This document shows, piece after piece, positions 17,510 through 27,526 of a DNA stretch of 64,000 bases. The number at the start of each line of letters is the position of its first letter. The stretch's first letter is position 1. This DNA comes from Psychrobacillus sp. BL-248-WT-3 (lineage in GTDB: Bacteria > Bacillota > Bacilli > Bacillales_A > Planococcaceae). The notes beneath the pieces are model-generated. The model had not been told where the DNA came from and made no database searches. It was given only the letters and a program-made list of their open reading frames with translations. The stretch lies in assembly GCF_012843435.1 (NCBI RefSeq), contig NZ_JABAFC010000020.1, positions 1-64,000 of the forward strand. Reading direction: 5' to 3'. The translations under genes were made by a program, and so were the position numbers.

Positions 17510-18316
17510 ATGCCTGATGATCGAAAAAAGGAAAAATGGGAAGAGGATATTGATGATGAAGAATTGCAACAATTAGTTTTGGAGGCACAAGCTGAGGCAC
17601 TGCTCAAAGCTAAAGAGGAAAAAAACCTTCCTACACGAAAGCGCCCATTTCCAAAGTGGATCTTTTACTTGATGGCATTGGTCTTATTTATTAATACTAT
17701 TGGTATTATCTTGCAGGTTTACTCCATTCCGGCTATTGAATTCGTCAAAACGTCAGCTCGCCTATCAGCTCAGGAGAATATAGCAGAGTATAAGAAATCG
17801 GTTGTAGTTGTTCTCACAGACGATAGTAAAGGCACTGGATTTTCCATTTCAGAAAACGGGATCATTCTAACCAATTATCATGTAATTGAAGACAAAAATA
17901 ATATTACTGTCGGCTTCCCTGATGATGGGCGATTTCGAGCTGATGTGATAGAATCCTATCCCGAAATTGACTTAGCCGTTTTGCAAGTCTCCAGCAATGA
18001 AGACTTCCCGTATTTAACCTTAGCTGAGCAAATGGAAGCTAAGCAAGGTGATCCTATCATCTTTATCGGCAATCCATTGCGCTTTACAGGGATAGCCAAT
18101 GAGGGAACATTAATAGAACCCTACCAATTAAGTGACTGGGATGTACCTATCATGATGATGGAGGCCCCTGTGTACAGAGGCAATAGTGGAAGTCCGGTGT
18201 TTAATCAAGAAGGCCTTGTTATTGGTATAGTTTTTGCTACCCTGGAGCATGAAAGCCATGGTAAGGTTGGTTTGTTTGTACCTATAGAGGAATATTACAA
18301 GGCTACTACTAAATAG
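17510..18316 (+). CDS. Membrane-anchored trypsin-like serine protease
   Basis: 268 residues. An acidic cytoplasmic N-terminus of about 45 residues precedes one transmembrane helix (about 48-70, FPKWIFYLMALVLFINTIGI). An HtrA-like catalytic domain follows, with His in TNYHVIED, Asp in PEIDLAVLQV and Ser in YRGNSGSPVFN, all intact. No PDZ domain follows, unlike HtrA/DegP. It probably faces the outside and acts in envelope quality control. The ATG at 17510 has AAGGATGTG upstream; the frame is open 42 codons further but without a ribosome site, and a TATAAT at 17467-17472 lies inside that extension. Divergent from the structured RNA. Confidence 0.85.
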   Translation: MPDDRKKEKWEEDIDDEELQQLVLEAQAEALLKAKEEKNLPTRKRPFPKWIFYLMALVLFINTIGIILQVYSIPAIEFVKTSARLSAQENIAEYKKSVVVVLTDDSKGTGFSISENGIILTNYHVIEDKNNITVGFPDDGRFRADVIESYPEIDLAVLQVSSNEDFPYLTLAEQMEAKQGDPIIFIGNPLRFTGIANEGTLIEPYQLSDWDVPIMMMEAPVYRGNSGSPVFNQEGLVIGIVFATLEHESHGKVGLFVPIEEYYKATTK

Positions 18317-18415
18317 GTTAAGTTAGATAAGCTGATTATCATCCGGCCCACGACATAATGCAATGACTAGTGATAATTAAGTCATTTGCAAAGAGCTCTA
18401 CAGACAATAATAACG

Positions 18416-18450
18416 CCCCCAGAATTTTACGGTTTGTAAAACTCTGGGGG
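18416..18450. terminator. Possible convergent terminator hairpin
   Basis: Arms CCCCCAGA and TCTGGGGG enclose a further TTTTAC/GTAAAA pairing between two convergent genes. A T run follows only about 10 bases later on the plus strand, so activity is uncertain. Confidence 0.45.
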
Positions 18451-18473
18451 CATCCTCAGTTTTTTTATAATGA

Positions 18474-19223
18474 TTATAAAAATTTCTCTCTCCAACGCAG
18501 TCGTTCTTTTTCATTTAACTGCGTTTCTAGTGCTTCGTCCCATTGATCGGTCAGCGTATTCCATACTCTTGCGAAAAACAGGTCCTCCTGCTCATTATAA
18601 ATAATGTATTCTAAGCACGGGATATCATCAATGTACATTTCAGTAGATGAGATAATTTCGGAAATGATTATTAATTCCTCTCCTTCATGATCTTCCATGT
18701 TAGATTGATGTAGAGCGTCTAACAGAATTGCTTGTTCTATAGCCAGCTTTTTTTCATCTTTAGCGTATCTATACACCTGGAGCAGCTCCTCACCTTCTGA
18801 GGCAGGCTTTATATCTCCGGTTAAAAAATTATTATGGGTAGGACTAAACAGTATATGATGTGTCCCAGGTTCCTGCTCCTCTTCGAAGATTCCCTGTTCT
18901 AGTTGTTGTTTACCTTTTGCCGTTAGTACAATATTAGCTTCTCTTTTTTCTATTAAACCTGACTTTCTCATAACCTCTATTAAATCATCGATGAATAGCT
19001 GCTCCACCATCAACAATTCACTAAGCTGGGCAGAGGTGTTAATATTCGCTTTTTGAAAGGAGATTAACATCATTTTCATCAGTACGTCCATTTTTGTACG
19101 CTTCACTCGTTTATATTCCACTTCAATTGTATGGACTGGAACACACCAATTTAGTGATTCCATTATTTTCACCTTAGAATTTTGGTAAATTTCTTTTTCT
19201 AAGCGTTTTTGTAATGATTGCAT
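18474..19223 (-). CDS. Helicase-operon partner protein, possible winged-helix
   Basis: 249 residues, no signal or membrane segment. Residues about 45-110 look like a helix-turn-helix or winged-helix module (MDVLMKMMLISFQ, then AQLSELLMVEQLFIDDLIEVMRKSGLIE and a KGKQQL strand/helix). The C-terminal half is acidic. The start lies 2 bp after the stop of the giant helicase gene, so the two are coupled. I do not recognise the family. A role as a nucleic-acid-binding partner of the helicase is inference from position and the predicted fold. Confidence 0.65.
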   Translation of the reverse strand: MQSLQKRLEKEIYQNSKVKIMESLNWCVPVHTIEVEYKRVKRTKMDVLMKMMLISFQKANINTSAQLSELLMVEQLFIDDLIEVMRKSGLIEKREANIVLTAKGKQQLEQGIFEEEQEPGTHHILFSPTHNNFLTGDIKPASEGEELLQVYRYAKDEKKLAIEQAILLDALHQSNMEDHEGEELIIISEIISSTEMYIDDIPCLEYIIYNEQEDLFFARVWNTLTDQWDEALETQLNEKERLRWREKFL

Positions 19224-19225
19224 AT

Positions 19226-22200
19226 TTAAACTCCTATGCGACTCCCTTGTCCAATCACATCTGGATCACGAAAGCCTTCCTTCTGTTTTACTATTGTTTT
19301 TAAACGACCATACATTTCTCTGGAGCTTTTTTGCTTAGCTCGTTTCGTAAACATTTCCACACTGCCTACTATGACTAGCAGCTCTCTAGCACGAGATAAT
19401 GCTACATTCAGTCGACGATAATCATTAGCAAATCCAATGTCTCCACTCTTGTCCTGGTTGTTACGTACCATGCTCAAAAGGATGACGTCCATTTCCATTC
19501 CTTGAAACTTGTCTACCGTTCCAGTTCTAAAATGCAAATGCTTTAAGTTCATTTCCTGTTGAATGAGTCGATCAATTCTTTTTACTTGTTCACCATAGAA
19601 GCTAATAACTCCAATGCTTTTCTTTTCATGTTGCTCCATTCTTCCCTCTTGCTTAGCTTTCTCTGTAGCTTTGTCCAAGTCAATGAGAATCTTTCTAATT
19701 GAATCGAGCTCAGCTTGATTGAATCTACTCTTACCGTCCTTCATACGTTCTTCAAAGTATCGTTTTTCATTAGGCATATCAACCCATAGAAGATGGTCGG
19801 TTCTTTTGACAATCTCAGAATCTAATAAATGGTCCCTCATCGCATCAGAATCGGTTAGGCCACATTGTAACCTGTAGTTCTCTTCCTCATAAAACGGCGT
19901 AATAGTTTCCATAATACTCTCATGCATTCGATATTGAATCGCTAGCATTGTTTTATTGCTCTTAGGTAAATTTTTGAAGAGACGTTCGAAAAGAGACTCT
20001 TTGAGCAACTTTTTCAACTCTTCTTTTTCTTCGAAGCTATCGCTTTCTTCAAGAATAGCCTGAAGCGTTTCATCTAACGTATCCTCTCCAACTAATGGAG
20101 GAAGCTGATGATGATCACCTACTAGAATAATCTTCTTTCCTTTTAACATCGGCAACAAGAGTTCTGGTGGTGTAGCTTTGGATACCTCGTCAATGATGAC
20201 AACATCGAAGGTTGGATAATTCTCCATAAATTCTTTTCTAGCAGATGCAACACAAGTAGTCCCAATCACATTCGCATGACGCACATATAGCTTTCTTATC
20301 TCATCTAAGTCATGATCGTTAGCTTCCTGTAAAAGAGAAAACCATTCCGTTTGAAGAGCTTGAGTTATAGGTAGGCGCTCTAATTCAATGTGTATCTGCG
20401 CACTTTCTTTTTCTAAAGCCGTGTAGCTCTCTTCCAATTTCTTTAATGCATTTTCTGGATTTTGGAGTATGATTTCATCTAAAATCTTTAAGCGCTTTTC
20501 CTGGTCTAGACCTTCTGCATTTACCATCTTAGCTTCTTGTTCATTTTTTTGTAGAATATCTTCTTGCTCCTGAAGTTGAGTTTTAAGCTTCTCTAATTCA
20601 GCCTTTTTGTGGCCTAACTTCGCGCTGTAAACCGATACTTTCTCCAATGTTTCATCCAGAGCTGCTCTCTTTTTTTGTTTATCTAACAAGCTGGTTTCAA
20701 GAGCCTCTTGTGTTGGAAGGCCTTCAAAGTCACCAGATTCAGCGGAAATGTCCTTAATTTGTTTCTCTAAATTGGTAAGTTGGTGTTTCTGATTTGTCCC
20801 AACAATTATTAACTCTCTTGTTTGGTTATTAATAGCTTTGAACCCGTTTTCCAATTCAGTGGCTACTTGGGCCTTGATAGCCTGATACTTGGTAATGGAA
20901 TTGCTCTTAGACAGTTGAATGCTTGCTTGTTGCTTTAAAACAAATTTCTCTCTTACATAAAGACCCTCTAGCAGAATAGCTAATTTCTCAGTAGTCAGCT
21001 CTTCTTCATCTGAAGTCATAATATGCTTTAATCTGTTCATAAATTGGTGAATTTCTTTAACCGTGTAGTTGGAATCAAAAACGACACCACTTCTGCCCAT
21101 ATTGCTTTTGACTGACTCTACAGGGTACTTATGTTTTTTTAGTAGTTTTTCTATAAATGCTATGGCCGAGCTCAATCGAGCATTTAACTCCTGCCAATCA
21201 CTTGAAGACTTTATGCTTTCAATTAACAAATCCAACTCTTCCATCTGGCGGTTAACAAGAAATGATGGAACAATCCCACATAGCTTTAGACGCTCCTTCA
21301 GTTCATCCACCTTACGGATTGTTTGGATTTCTTTTTTAAGAGCTTCTAATGCCCCTAATTTTTTTTGAAGTTTTTGATGTTGTTCTCTCGTGTTTTCTAT
21401 TTCTTGTTGAGCTTTTTGTAAAGAACGTACTGATTTTTGATACAATATCTGATCTTGGATACTATCCAATTTCTTCGTTAGCTGCTCCGTTTGTTCTGTT
21501 AATTGATCTATTGAAGGATTAGCTTCCAGGAACTGCTCCATAGCCTTTATATCCTGAGCTAGTTGTTGAACTGCAGGACCAATACTTTGAATAGTGAGTT
21601 CAATTTCCTCACGTTCCTTTTTTAATGAAACTAAGGATTTTTTTAATGCTCTTATTTGTTGACTACGTTCATCATACTCGGTCTGTGCTATGACTTTCTT
21701 TTCAATAGCTTCTATTAAACGTTGCTTTTCTTCATCAAGACTCTTTGTCTCTAGGACAATATTATTCAATCTGTCTTTTAGTAGGTTTTCTTGAGAAGCA
21801 TGATGCTCTATTACATCGGAAAGTGTTGCAAGCGTCTGTTCCTTCCAATACTGCCCCACATTTTCTTCTATAAATCTTTTCCCTTCTTCTTCTATGCTCT
21901 CCGTTCTACCAAACCGTAATATACGAATTTCTTTGTTAGATAGTAACCTACTAAGGGCATTATCTACCGCTAAGTTTGACTGAGAGGCTACAAGGGTGCG
22001 AAGTCCAGCTTTAGCATTCTGCTGACATATTTCGGAAATAACAGTTGTTTTACCCGTGCCTGGGGGACCCTGAATAACATATAAGTCTTCTGCAGACATA
22101 GCACCAACGACTGCCTCCTGTTGAAATTCATTAAGCCTATTATGGAATTCCAGTTCCTTTTGTTTATTCGTAATTCTAATTGTAGGACGATCTTCAAATA

Positions 22201-23062
22201 GAATTTTTTCTAGGTTGGCATTTGCTGCTAAGCCATTCTGAAGATCCTCAAAACCTTTTCGTAGTCGACGTATTTGACTAAGGGTTGCAAAATTACTAAA
22301 AACCACTTCCTTAGCTTTAGGGTTCAAACTATTTTTCCTTGCCATTTCCCTAATCCTTGGTCTTAGCTCTATTTCAATCGTGTTTTTATTCCTATTTGCT
22401 TTTAATACATCCCCAATGTCATTTTGGTAACCCTTGAAGCTAATGCTAAGCCCTCTTATTTTATTCCATTCGTTACCGTTAACTTCACAGCCTACTAATG
22501 ACATCCTACTAAAATCTTCGTTAAATATAAGTTTAGAAAAGCTTGCAGTTATATCTGCAATATCCGCATTTCGTTCCTGTATTTTTAAATAACCTTCCCA
22601 GCTTGATATCCGCTTCTTCACGTACTCAGAGCGTTCCTCTGCTACAGGTAACTCTCGTATCTTTGTATGTAACTGTATCGGTAACCCAGCACCGTTATTT
22701 TTTGATGTAACGAATGATAGGTTAATTGGTAGCCTTCTATTTGTCTGCACCGGCACTCGAGATCCCCGTACATGAAATCCGGTTGCAAGAAACCCATTGT
22801 TCTGTAGAACACAGTCCATTATTGCTACCTTGCCATCCAGTTTTTCAGTAAGTTGCAAGTTCTCTATGTTGTCAAAGTATAAGGAAAGCGAGATATTTCC
22901 TTGTGCATTAACCGGACGTTTCTCAATGTAAACTTGAAACGATTTTTGTATATTAAAAAAGTCGTGTTCATCAGCTGACCACTCCTGTATTCCTTTGCGA
23001 GCATTATTAGTCATCATTAAATTGCAGCGCATTGTTTTTTCTAGAGTTGAAACATTACTCAT
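19226..23062 (-). CDS. SF1 (UPF1/DNA2-like) helicase with long coiled-coil insert
   Basis: 1278 residues. Walker A GPPGTGKTT near residue 333; motif II DVVIIDEVS near 953 (DEVS rather than the usual DEAS/DEAA); motif III LVGDHHQLPPL; then TVDKFQGMEMDVILLSMVRNN and RRLNVALSRARELLVIVG, motifs V and VI of the UPF1-like branch. About 500 residues between Walker A and motif II are strongly coiled-coil (Lys/Glu/Gln-rich heptads, about 400-900). An N-terminal domain of about 300 residues precedes the motor. ATP-dependent translocation on DNA or RNA is expected. A downstream partner gene follows 2 bp away. The biological role is unknown. Confidence 0.85.
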   Translation of the reverse strand: MSNVSTLEKTMRCNLMMTNNARKGIQEWSADEHDFFNIQKSFQVYIEKRPVNAQGNISLSLYFDNIENLQLTEKLDGKVAIMDCVLQNNGFLATGFHVRGSRVPVQTNRRLPINLSFVTSKNNGAGLPIQLHTKIRELPVAEERSEYVKKRISSWEGYLKIQERNADIADITASFSKLIFNEDFSRMSLVGCEVNGNEWNKIRGLSISFKGYQNDIGDVLKANRNKNTIEIELRPRIREMARKNSLNPKAKEVVFSNFATLSQIRRLRKGFEDLQNGLAANANLEKILFEDRPTIRITNKQKELEFHNRLNEFQQEAVVGAMSAEDLYVIQGPPGTGKTTVISEICQQNAKAGLRTLVASQSNLAVDNALSRLLSNKEIRILRFGRTESIEEEGKRFIEENVGQYWKEQTLATLSDVIEHHASQENLLKDRLNNIVLETKSLDEEKQRLIEAIEKKVIAQTEYDERSQQIRALKKSLVSLKKEREEIELTIQSIGPAVQQLAQDIKAMEQFLEANPSIDQLTEQTEQLTKKLDSIQDQILYQKSVRSLQKAQQEIENTREQHQKLQKKLGALEALKKEIQTIRKVDELKERLKLCGIVPSFLVNRQMEELDLLIESIKSSSDWQELNARLSSAIAFIEKLLKKHKYPVESVKSNMGRSGVVFDSNYTVKEIHQFMNRLKHIMTSDEEELTTEKLAILLEGLYVREKFVLKQQASIQLSKSNSITKYQAIKAQVATELENGFKAINNQTRELIIVGTNQKHQLTNLEKQIKDISAESGDFEGLPTQEALETSLLDKQKKRAALDETLEKVSVYSAKLGHKKAELEKLKTQLQEQEDILQKNEQEAKMVNAEGLDQEKRLKILDEIILQNPENALKKLEESYTALEKESAQIHIELERLPITQALQTEWFSLLQEANDHDLDEIRKLYVRHANVIGTTCVASARKEFMENYPTFDVVIIDEVSKATPPELLLPMLKGKKIILVGDHHQLPPLVGEDTLDETLQAILEESDSFEEKEELKKLLKESLFERLFKNLPKSNKTMLAIQYRMHESIMETITPFYEEENYRLQCGLTDSDAMRDHLLDSEIVKRTDHLLWVDMPNEKRYFEERMKDGKSRFNQAELDSIRKILIDLDKATEKAKQEGRMEQHEKKSIGVISFYGEQVKRIDRLIQQEMNLKHLHFRTGTVDKFQGMEMDVILLSMVRNNQDKSGDIGFANDYRRLNVALSRARELLVIVGSVEMFTKRAKQKSSREMYGRLKTIVKQKEGFRDPDVIGQGSRIGV

Positions 23063-23480
23063 GAACAGACCTCCTTTTAGATTTTTTAGTCCAACTTATA
23101 TATGTTAGCATTTTTTAAGGATTACTTAAATTATCAATCACTATTTTAATTTGGTTATATTTAGAAAGGTTAATTTTTTATTGCACTCAACTAGTAAAAC
23201 ACAAACTATATACTCCTTAGTTATCCCTCTCATCCTGTAGAAAAATTCCATAAATACAATCTCGCCATGCACATGTTAACGTATCGTAAAAGTTCTCTGC
23301 ACCCGTCCATAAGCAAAAACATTTTAGAAAAGAAAAAATTGTATTATATTAATATAATTTTCTAAATAATTACAATATTATAATTTTTTGTTTGTAATTT
23401 TTATTATTTTTCCCTATTATTAAAATACAGTTTTCTAACTTAATATTCAGAAAGCTAGTAAAGTTGAAGGAGGAAGGAAA
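23063..23480. other. AT-rich divergent intergenic region
   Basis: 418 bp between the helicase operon and the symporter operon. Positions 23330-23430 are almost pure A/T with several TATAAT-like hexamers. No specific operator was identified. It should contain promoters for both directions. Confidence 0.5.
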
Positions 23481-23873
23481 ATGCCAAAGAAAGCTGGAAG
23501 TGTATTAAACCCTGCTAGTCCTCAAAAAACCTCTAAAAAAGTGAAAAAAAGCGGAAAGGAACCACCACTTTACAACTATGAGGCTATTGCACACAGCCCT
23601 GAATTTGTTGCCTTAAAAAAGAAGAAAAGAAATTTTATCGTTCCAATAACGATTTTCTTTCTGCTATTTTATATTTCTTTACCAATTTTAACGTCTTATA
23701 CAACTATATTAAACAAGCCAGCAATTGGAGATATAACTTGGGTTTGGGTTTTTGCTCTTGCTCAATTCATCATGACTTGGACCTTATGTATGATCTATGT
23801 TCGTAAAGCAGAGGGGTTTGATAAGGATGCGGAAGAAATAATCGAAAAGGAAAAGGCAGGTGATTATGTATGA
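23481..23873 (+). CDS. DUF485 small membrane protein (symporter partner)
   Basis: 130 residues. A basic hydrophilic N-terminus of about 50 residues is followed by two transmembrane helices (about 53-75 and 88-108) and a charged C-terminus. Genes of the DUF485 family typically sit directly before an acetate/solute:sodium symporter, as here, where the stop overlaps the symporter start by 4 bp. The ribosome site GAAGGAGGAAGG is strong. A role as a symporter subunit or assembly factor is inferred. Confidence 0.85.
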   Translation: MPKKAGSVLNPASPQKTSKKVKKSGKEPPLYNYEAIAHSPEFVALKKKKRNFIVPITIFFLLFYISLPILTSYTTILNKPAIGDITWVWVFALAQFIMTWTLCMIYVRKAEGFDKDAEEIIEKEKAGDYV

Positions 23874-25402
23874 ATGGCATGAGTACAGTCGGTCTTATAT
23901 TTTTTGTAGGAATCGTAGCTTTAACTCTATTTGTCACATACATTGCGTCCAAACGAACTAACTCTGCTAGTGAATTTTACACTGCCGGTGGAGGTTTGTC
24001 TGGCTGGCAAAATGGGATAGCCATCGCAGGAGATTACCTTTCTGCTGCATCATTCCTCGGAATTGCCGGAGCTATCGCACTTTTTGGTTTTGATGGTTTC
24101 TTCTATAGTATAGGTTACTTAGTAGCATATTTAGTTGTACTTTACATCGTAGCAGAGCCTCTAAGAAATTTGGGGAAATATACGCTAGCCGATATGATTA
24201 ATGCACGCTTTAACCAAAAGAAAGTACGTGGAGCTGCCGCGATTAGCACTATTACAATCGTTTTGTTCTATATGATTGCACAGCTTGTGGGTGCAGGTGC
24301 ACTAATACAACTATTACTAGGCATTGATTACTGGATTGCTGTACTAATCGTAGGAACAATGATGACCATCTATGTTCTTTGGGGTGGAATGGCTGCAACG
24401 AGCTGGGTACAGATTATTAAGGCTGTATTGTTAATGATTGGGACAGTCCTTATCTCGTTTTTAGTATTATGGAAATTCAACTTTAATATCCTTGGTATGT
24501 TCACTGAGATGAAAACGGTTACAGAGCAAGGAGAAAACTTCTTAAATCCTGGAGTAAAGTATACGAATGGCTTGGACACAATTTCTATGATGATCGCATT
24601 AGTATTAGGAACAGCGGGCTTACCTCATATTCTTATGCGATTCTTCACAGTAAAAGATGCTAAAACTGCCCGCTCTTCTGTGGTGTATGCAACATGGATT
24701 GTAGGTATCTTCTATGTTCTTACTATTTTCCTAGGTTTCGGAGCTGCTTACTTTGTAGGAGCTAGCGACATTATGTCTGCAAACTCAGCAGGAAACATGG
24801 CAGCACCATTACTAGCGCAGGCACTAGGAGGAGATATCCTCATGTCTTTCGTATCTGCTGTTGCCTTCGCCACTATATTAGCAGTAGTAGCAGGACTAGT
24901 GCTATCAGGTGCATCTGCATTTGCCCATGATATTTATGGACAAATCATAAAGAAAGGAAAAGCAACTGAAAAACAGCAAATGAGAGCGGCTCGTTTTGCT
25001 TCTGTTGGGGTCTCACTTCTATCTATTGTTTTAGCCTTAGGAGCACAAACGATGAATGTTGCGTTCTTAGTTTCACTAGCATTCTGTATCGCTGCAAGTG
25101 CTAATTTACCGGTGATCATCTACACCATCTATTGGAAAAAGTTCAATACCACTGGAGCTATGACAGCAATTGTCACCGGGCTAGTTACTGCTCTAGTATT
25201 AGTTTCCTTAAGTCCAAACCTTTGGGGAACAGATGGCACTCATTTATTTAATGGTACAGCTCTTTTCCCATTAACTAACCCTGCGATTTTTTCAGTACCT
25301 GCTGGGTTCTTGGGTGGCTATATAGGCACATTTATAGGAGCAAGAGCAGATCAGAAGAAATATGCAGAGGTCGATGTCAAAGCAAATATCGGGTTAAAAT
25401 AA
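23870..25402 (+). CDS. actP: Sodium:solute symporter, acetate permease type
   Basis: 510 residues with about 13 hydrophobic helices, the length of the SSS family. The motif SEFYTAGGGLSGWQNGIAIAGDYLSAASFLG near residues 30-60 is characteristic of the ActP/YwcA branch. It probably imports acetate or a similar short monocarboxylate with sodium. It is translationally coupled to the DUF485 gene and followed by a strong terminator. Substrate choice is by family only. Confidence 0.88.
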   Translation: MNGMSTVGLIFFVGIVALTLFVTYIASKRTNSASEFYTAGGGLSGWQNGIAIAGDYLSAASFLGIAGAIALFGFDGFFYSIGYLVAYLVVLYIVAEPLRNLGKYTLADMINARFNQKKVRGAAAISTITIVLFYMIAQLVGAGALIQLLLGIDYWIAVLIVGTMMTIYVLWGGMAATSWVQIIKAVLLMIGTVLISFLVLWKFNFNILGMFTEMKTVTEQGENFLNPGVKYTNGLDTISMMIALVLGTAGLPHILMRFFTVKDAKTARSSVVYATWIVGIFYVLTIFLGFGAAYFVGASDIMSANSAGNMAAPLLAQALGGDILMSFVSAVAFATILAVVAGLVLSGASAFAHDIYGQIIKKGKATEKQQMRAARFASVGVSLLSIVLALGAQTMNVAFLVSLAFCIAASANLPVIIYTIYWKKFNTTGAMTAIVTGLVTALVLVSLSPNLWGTDGTHLFNGTALFPLTNPAIFSVPAGFLGGYIGTFIGARADQKKYAEVDVKANIGLK

Positions 25403-25403
25403 G

Positions 25404-25437
25404 AAAAAGGCGAAGAGAATTACCTCTTCGCCTTTTT
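25404..25437. terminator. Bidirectional terminator between symporter and yhcN-type gene
   Basis: Arms GGCGAAGAG (25409-25417) and CTCTTCGCC (25424-25432), 6-base loop, A run on one side and T run on the other. It serves both convergent genes. Confidence 0.92.
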
Positions 25438-25990
25438 ATTCAGGTGAATGTGCGTCTGGGAATACACGGTGTACTGTATCATTAAACTCTTGAAAAAAGC
25501 CTTCAACCGGCTCCCCTTCTTTAATCTTTGTTCCGTACTCTTCCATACGGCCAACAAAATCAGGATCCAAAGATACATACACGTTCTCAAAATTTAAATT
25601 ACCTTTACCTTCTTTAGCTTTTTCAGATATACGAGTTTTTAACTCATCGTTATCTTCTGTTCCTTCTTTCGCTTTAACAGCAACATATGCATTTGTATCC
25701 GTCACTAACACATGAGCAACATCTACTTCATCCAATTCTGCAATTTTTGCAGCCACGTCATCTGCTACATCAACCTTTTGATCTCCGTTTGTAGAAACGT
25801 CTTTTCCTTCTTCTTCACCAATTTCTCCATCGTTCCCAGTATCAACTGTTGCATTAGGATCCATATTCCCATCTTGTGTTGTATCTGTTGTCGTATCTGT
25901 TGCTTTGTCATCCTTAGCATCATCATTTCCACATGCTGTTAAGAACCCTATTATAAGAATAGCGATTAATATCTTCATCTTTTTTATCAT
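25436..25990 (-). CDS. YhcN/YlaJ family spore lipoprotein
   Basis: 184 residues. A lipoprotein signal ends in LTAC (Cys about 20), followed by an Asp/Thr-rich acidic linker to about residue 70. The YhcN/YlaJ domain then spans about 75-160, with VDVAHVLVTDTNAYVAVKAK and NVYVSLDPDFVGRMEEYGTKI. Proteins of this family are found in the spore inner membrane region and affect germination or outgrowth. The ribosome site AAGGAG precedes the ATG. The gene is monocistronic. A forespore promoter is expected but was not identified. Confidence 0.88.
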   Translation of the reverse strand: MIKKMKILIAILIIGFLTACGNDDAKDDKATDTTTDTTQDGNMDPNATVDTGNDGEIGEEEGKDVSTNGDQKVDVADDVAAKIAELDEVDVAHVLVTDTNAYVAVKAKEGTEDNDELKTRISEKAKEGKGNLNFENVYVSLDPDFVGRMEEYGTKIKEGEPVEGFFQEFNDTVHRVFPDAHSPE

Positions 25991-26165
25991 TTTATTTTCT
26001 CCTTTTCAATAAATTATTACAGTCGTATGATGTGAGTTCTGTAAGAAAATATGCACCCTAATAAAAAATAGATTATTTAAATAATTTAAAATAGACTTTC
26101 TATTATCTGTTATAATTTTTAGAAGGAATTGGTTAACTAAAATTATATAAAAGAGGTGTTTTAAG

Positions 26166-27335
26166 ATGACTAATGATTTATTTCGAAGATTAGAAGCAGG
26201 CTTTAATGACATGGTAACAATTAGAAGGTATTTACATATGCATCCTGAGGTATCCTTTCAAGAGACTAACACTGCCAAATATATTCAAAACTTTTACTTA
26301 CAACTTGGTATACCTTTTGAAGCCAATGTGGGCGGAAATGGTGTTGTCGCAAGAGTCAAAGGGGCACGCCCTGGGAAAACGGTTGCTTTGCGTGCAGACT
26401 TTGATGCACTACCCATTCAAGATGAGAAGGAAGTTCCGTATAAATCTACAGTACCTGGTGTAATGCACGCCTGTGGACATGATGGACATACTGCTACACT
26501 GCTCATTCTTGCCCGTACTATTCATGAGTTAAAAGATGAACTGAGTGGAGAATACGTATTTATACATCAGCATGCGGAGGAATATGCACCAGGTGGCGCA
26601 AAACCAATGATAGAAGCTGGCTGCTTACATGACGTAGATGTAATTTTTGGTACCCATTTATGGTCTCAAACTCCCCTTCACACAATTGCCTATCGCTCCG
26701 GCCCAATTATGGCTGCAGCAGATCGTTTTATCATCAAAATTCAAGGGCGCGGTGGTCATGGCGCTAATCCTCATGACACAAAAGATGCCATTTTGGCTGC
26801 TTCACAACTAGTAGTTAATTTGCAGCAAATTGTCTCAAGAAGAGTCAATCCGGTAGAGTCGGCTGTTCTTTCTGTCGGTTCATTTGTTGCCGACAATGCA
26901 TTTAACATTATCGCTGATTCGGTTAAATTGAGCGGAACCATTAGAACATTTACTTCTGCTGTAAGAGATTTAATGGAGAATGAGTTACGACGCGTGTTAG
27001 ACGGAACTTGTCTGACTGCAGACTGTACCTATACACTCACATATGAAAGAGGATACCCTCCAGTCATTAACCATAAAGAAGAAACAGAATATCTTGCTGA
27101 AATAGCAAGACAAATCCCAGATGTCAAAGAGGTAAAGGAATCGGAGCTTTTAATGATTGGTGAGGATTATGGCTATTATCTCGAACAAATTCCAGGGACG
27201 TTTTTCTTCACCGGAGCTATGCCTGATGGAGATGTCTACCCACATCATAGCCCGATGTTTGATTTTGATGAAAAGGCCATGCTAACAGCAGCTAAAACGT
27301 TAGGGCATGCCGCTATTCTCTATCAAAAGAAATAA
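26166..27335 (+). CDS. M20 family amidohydrolase/peptidase
   Basis: 389 residues, normal for the amino-acid amidohydrolase branch (AmhX/HipO/IAL-like). Metal-binding motifs include ALRADFDALPIQD near residue 78, HACGHDGHTA near 104, and HQHAEEYAPGGAKPM near 138. The dimerisation domain is near 185-290 (GRGGHGANPHDTKDAI). It hydrolyses an N-acyl amino acid or similar amide in the cytoplasm; the substrate cannot be told from sequence. The ribosome site GAGGTG lies before the ATG. A single gene, upstream of the Ter operon promoter region. Confidence 0.9.
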   Translation: MTNDLFRRLEAGFNDMVTIRRYLHMHPEVSFQETNTAKYIQNFYLQLGIPFEANVGGNGVVARVKGARPGKTVALRADFDALPIQDEKEVPYKSTVPGVMHACGHDGHTATLLILARTIHELKDELSGEYVFIHQHAEEYAPGGAKPMIEAGCLHDVDVIFGTHLWSQTPLHTIAYRSGPIMAAADRFIIKIQGRGGHGANPHDTKDAILAASQLVVNLQQIVSRRVNPVESAVLSVGSFVADNAFNIIADSVKLSGTIRTFTSAVRDLMENELRRVLDGTCLTADCTYTLTYERGYPPVINHKEETEYLAEIARQIPDVKEVKESELLMIGEDYGYYLEQIPGTFFFTGAMPDGDVYPHHSPMFDFDEKAMLTAAKTLGHAAILYQKK

Positions 27336-27526
27336 AGCTCGGATGAAGCAACAAGTGACTCACACTTAACTTCTGCGTGGCTCTGCTTGAAAACTTCAGG
27401 AGAAAGCAGAAACCGAATTTAAATTGTCACAGTCTTTGTTCTGATATCGGCTTATATATTTCCAATTTCCCATGTAAACCGTTAAAATATATTAGTATGA
27501 ATAACGATAAAAATTTTATTACTTAA

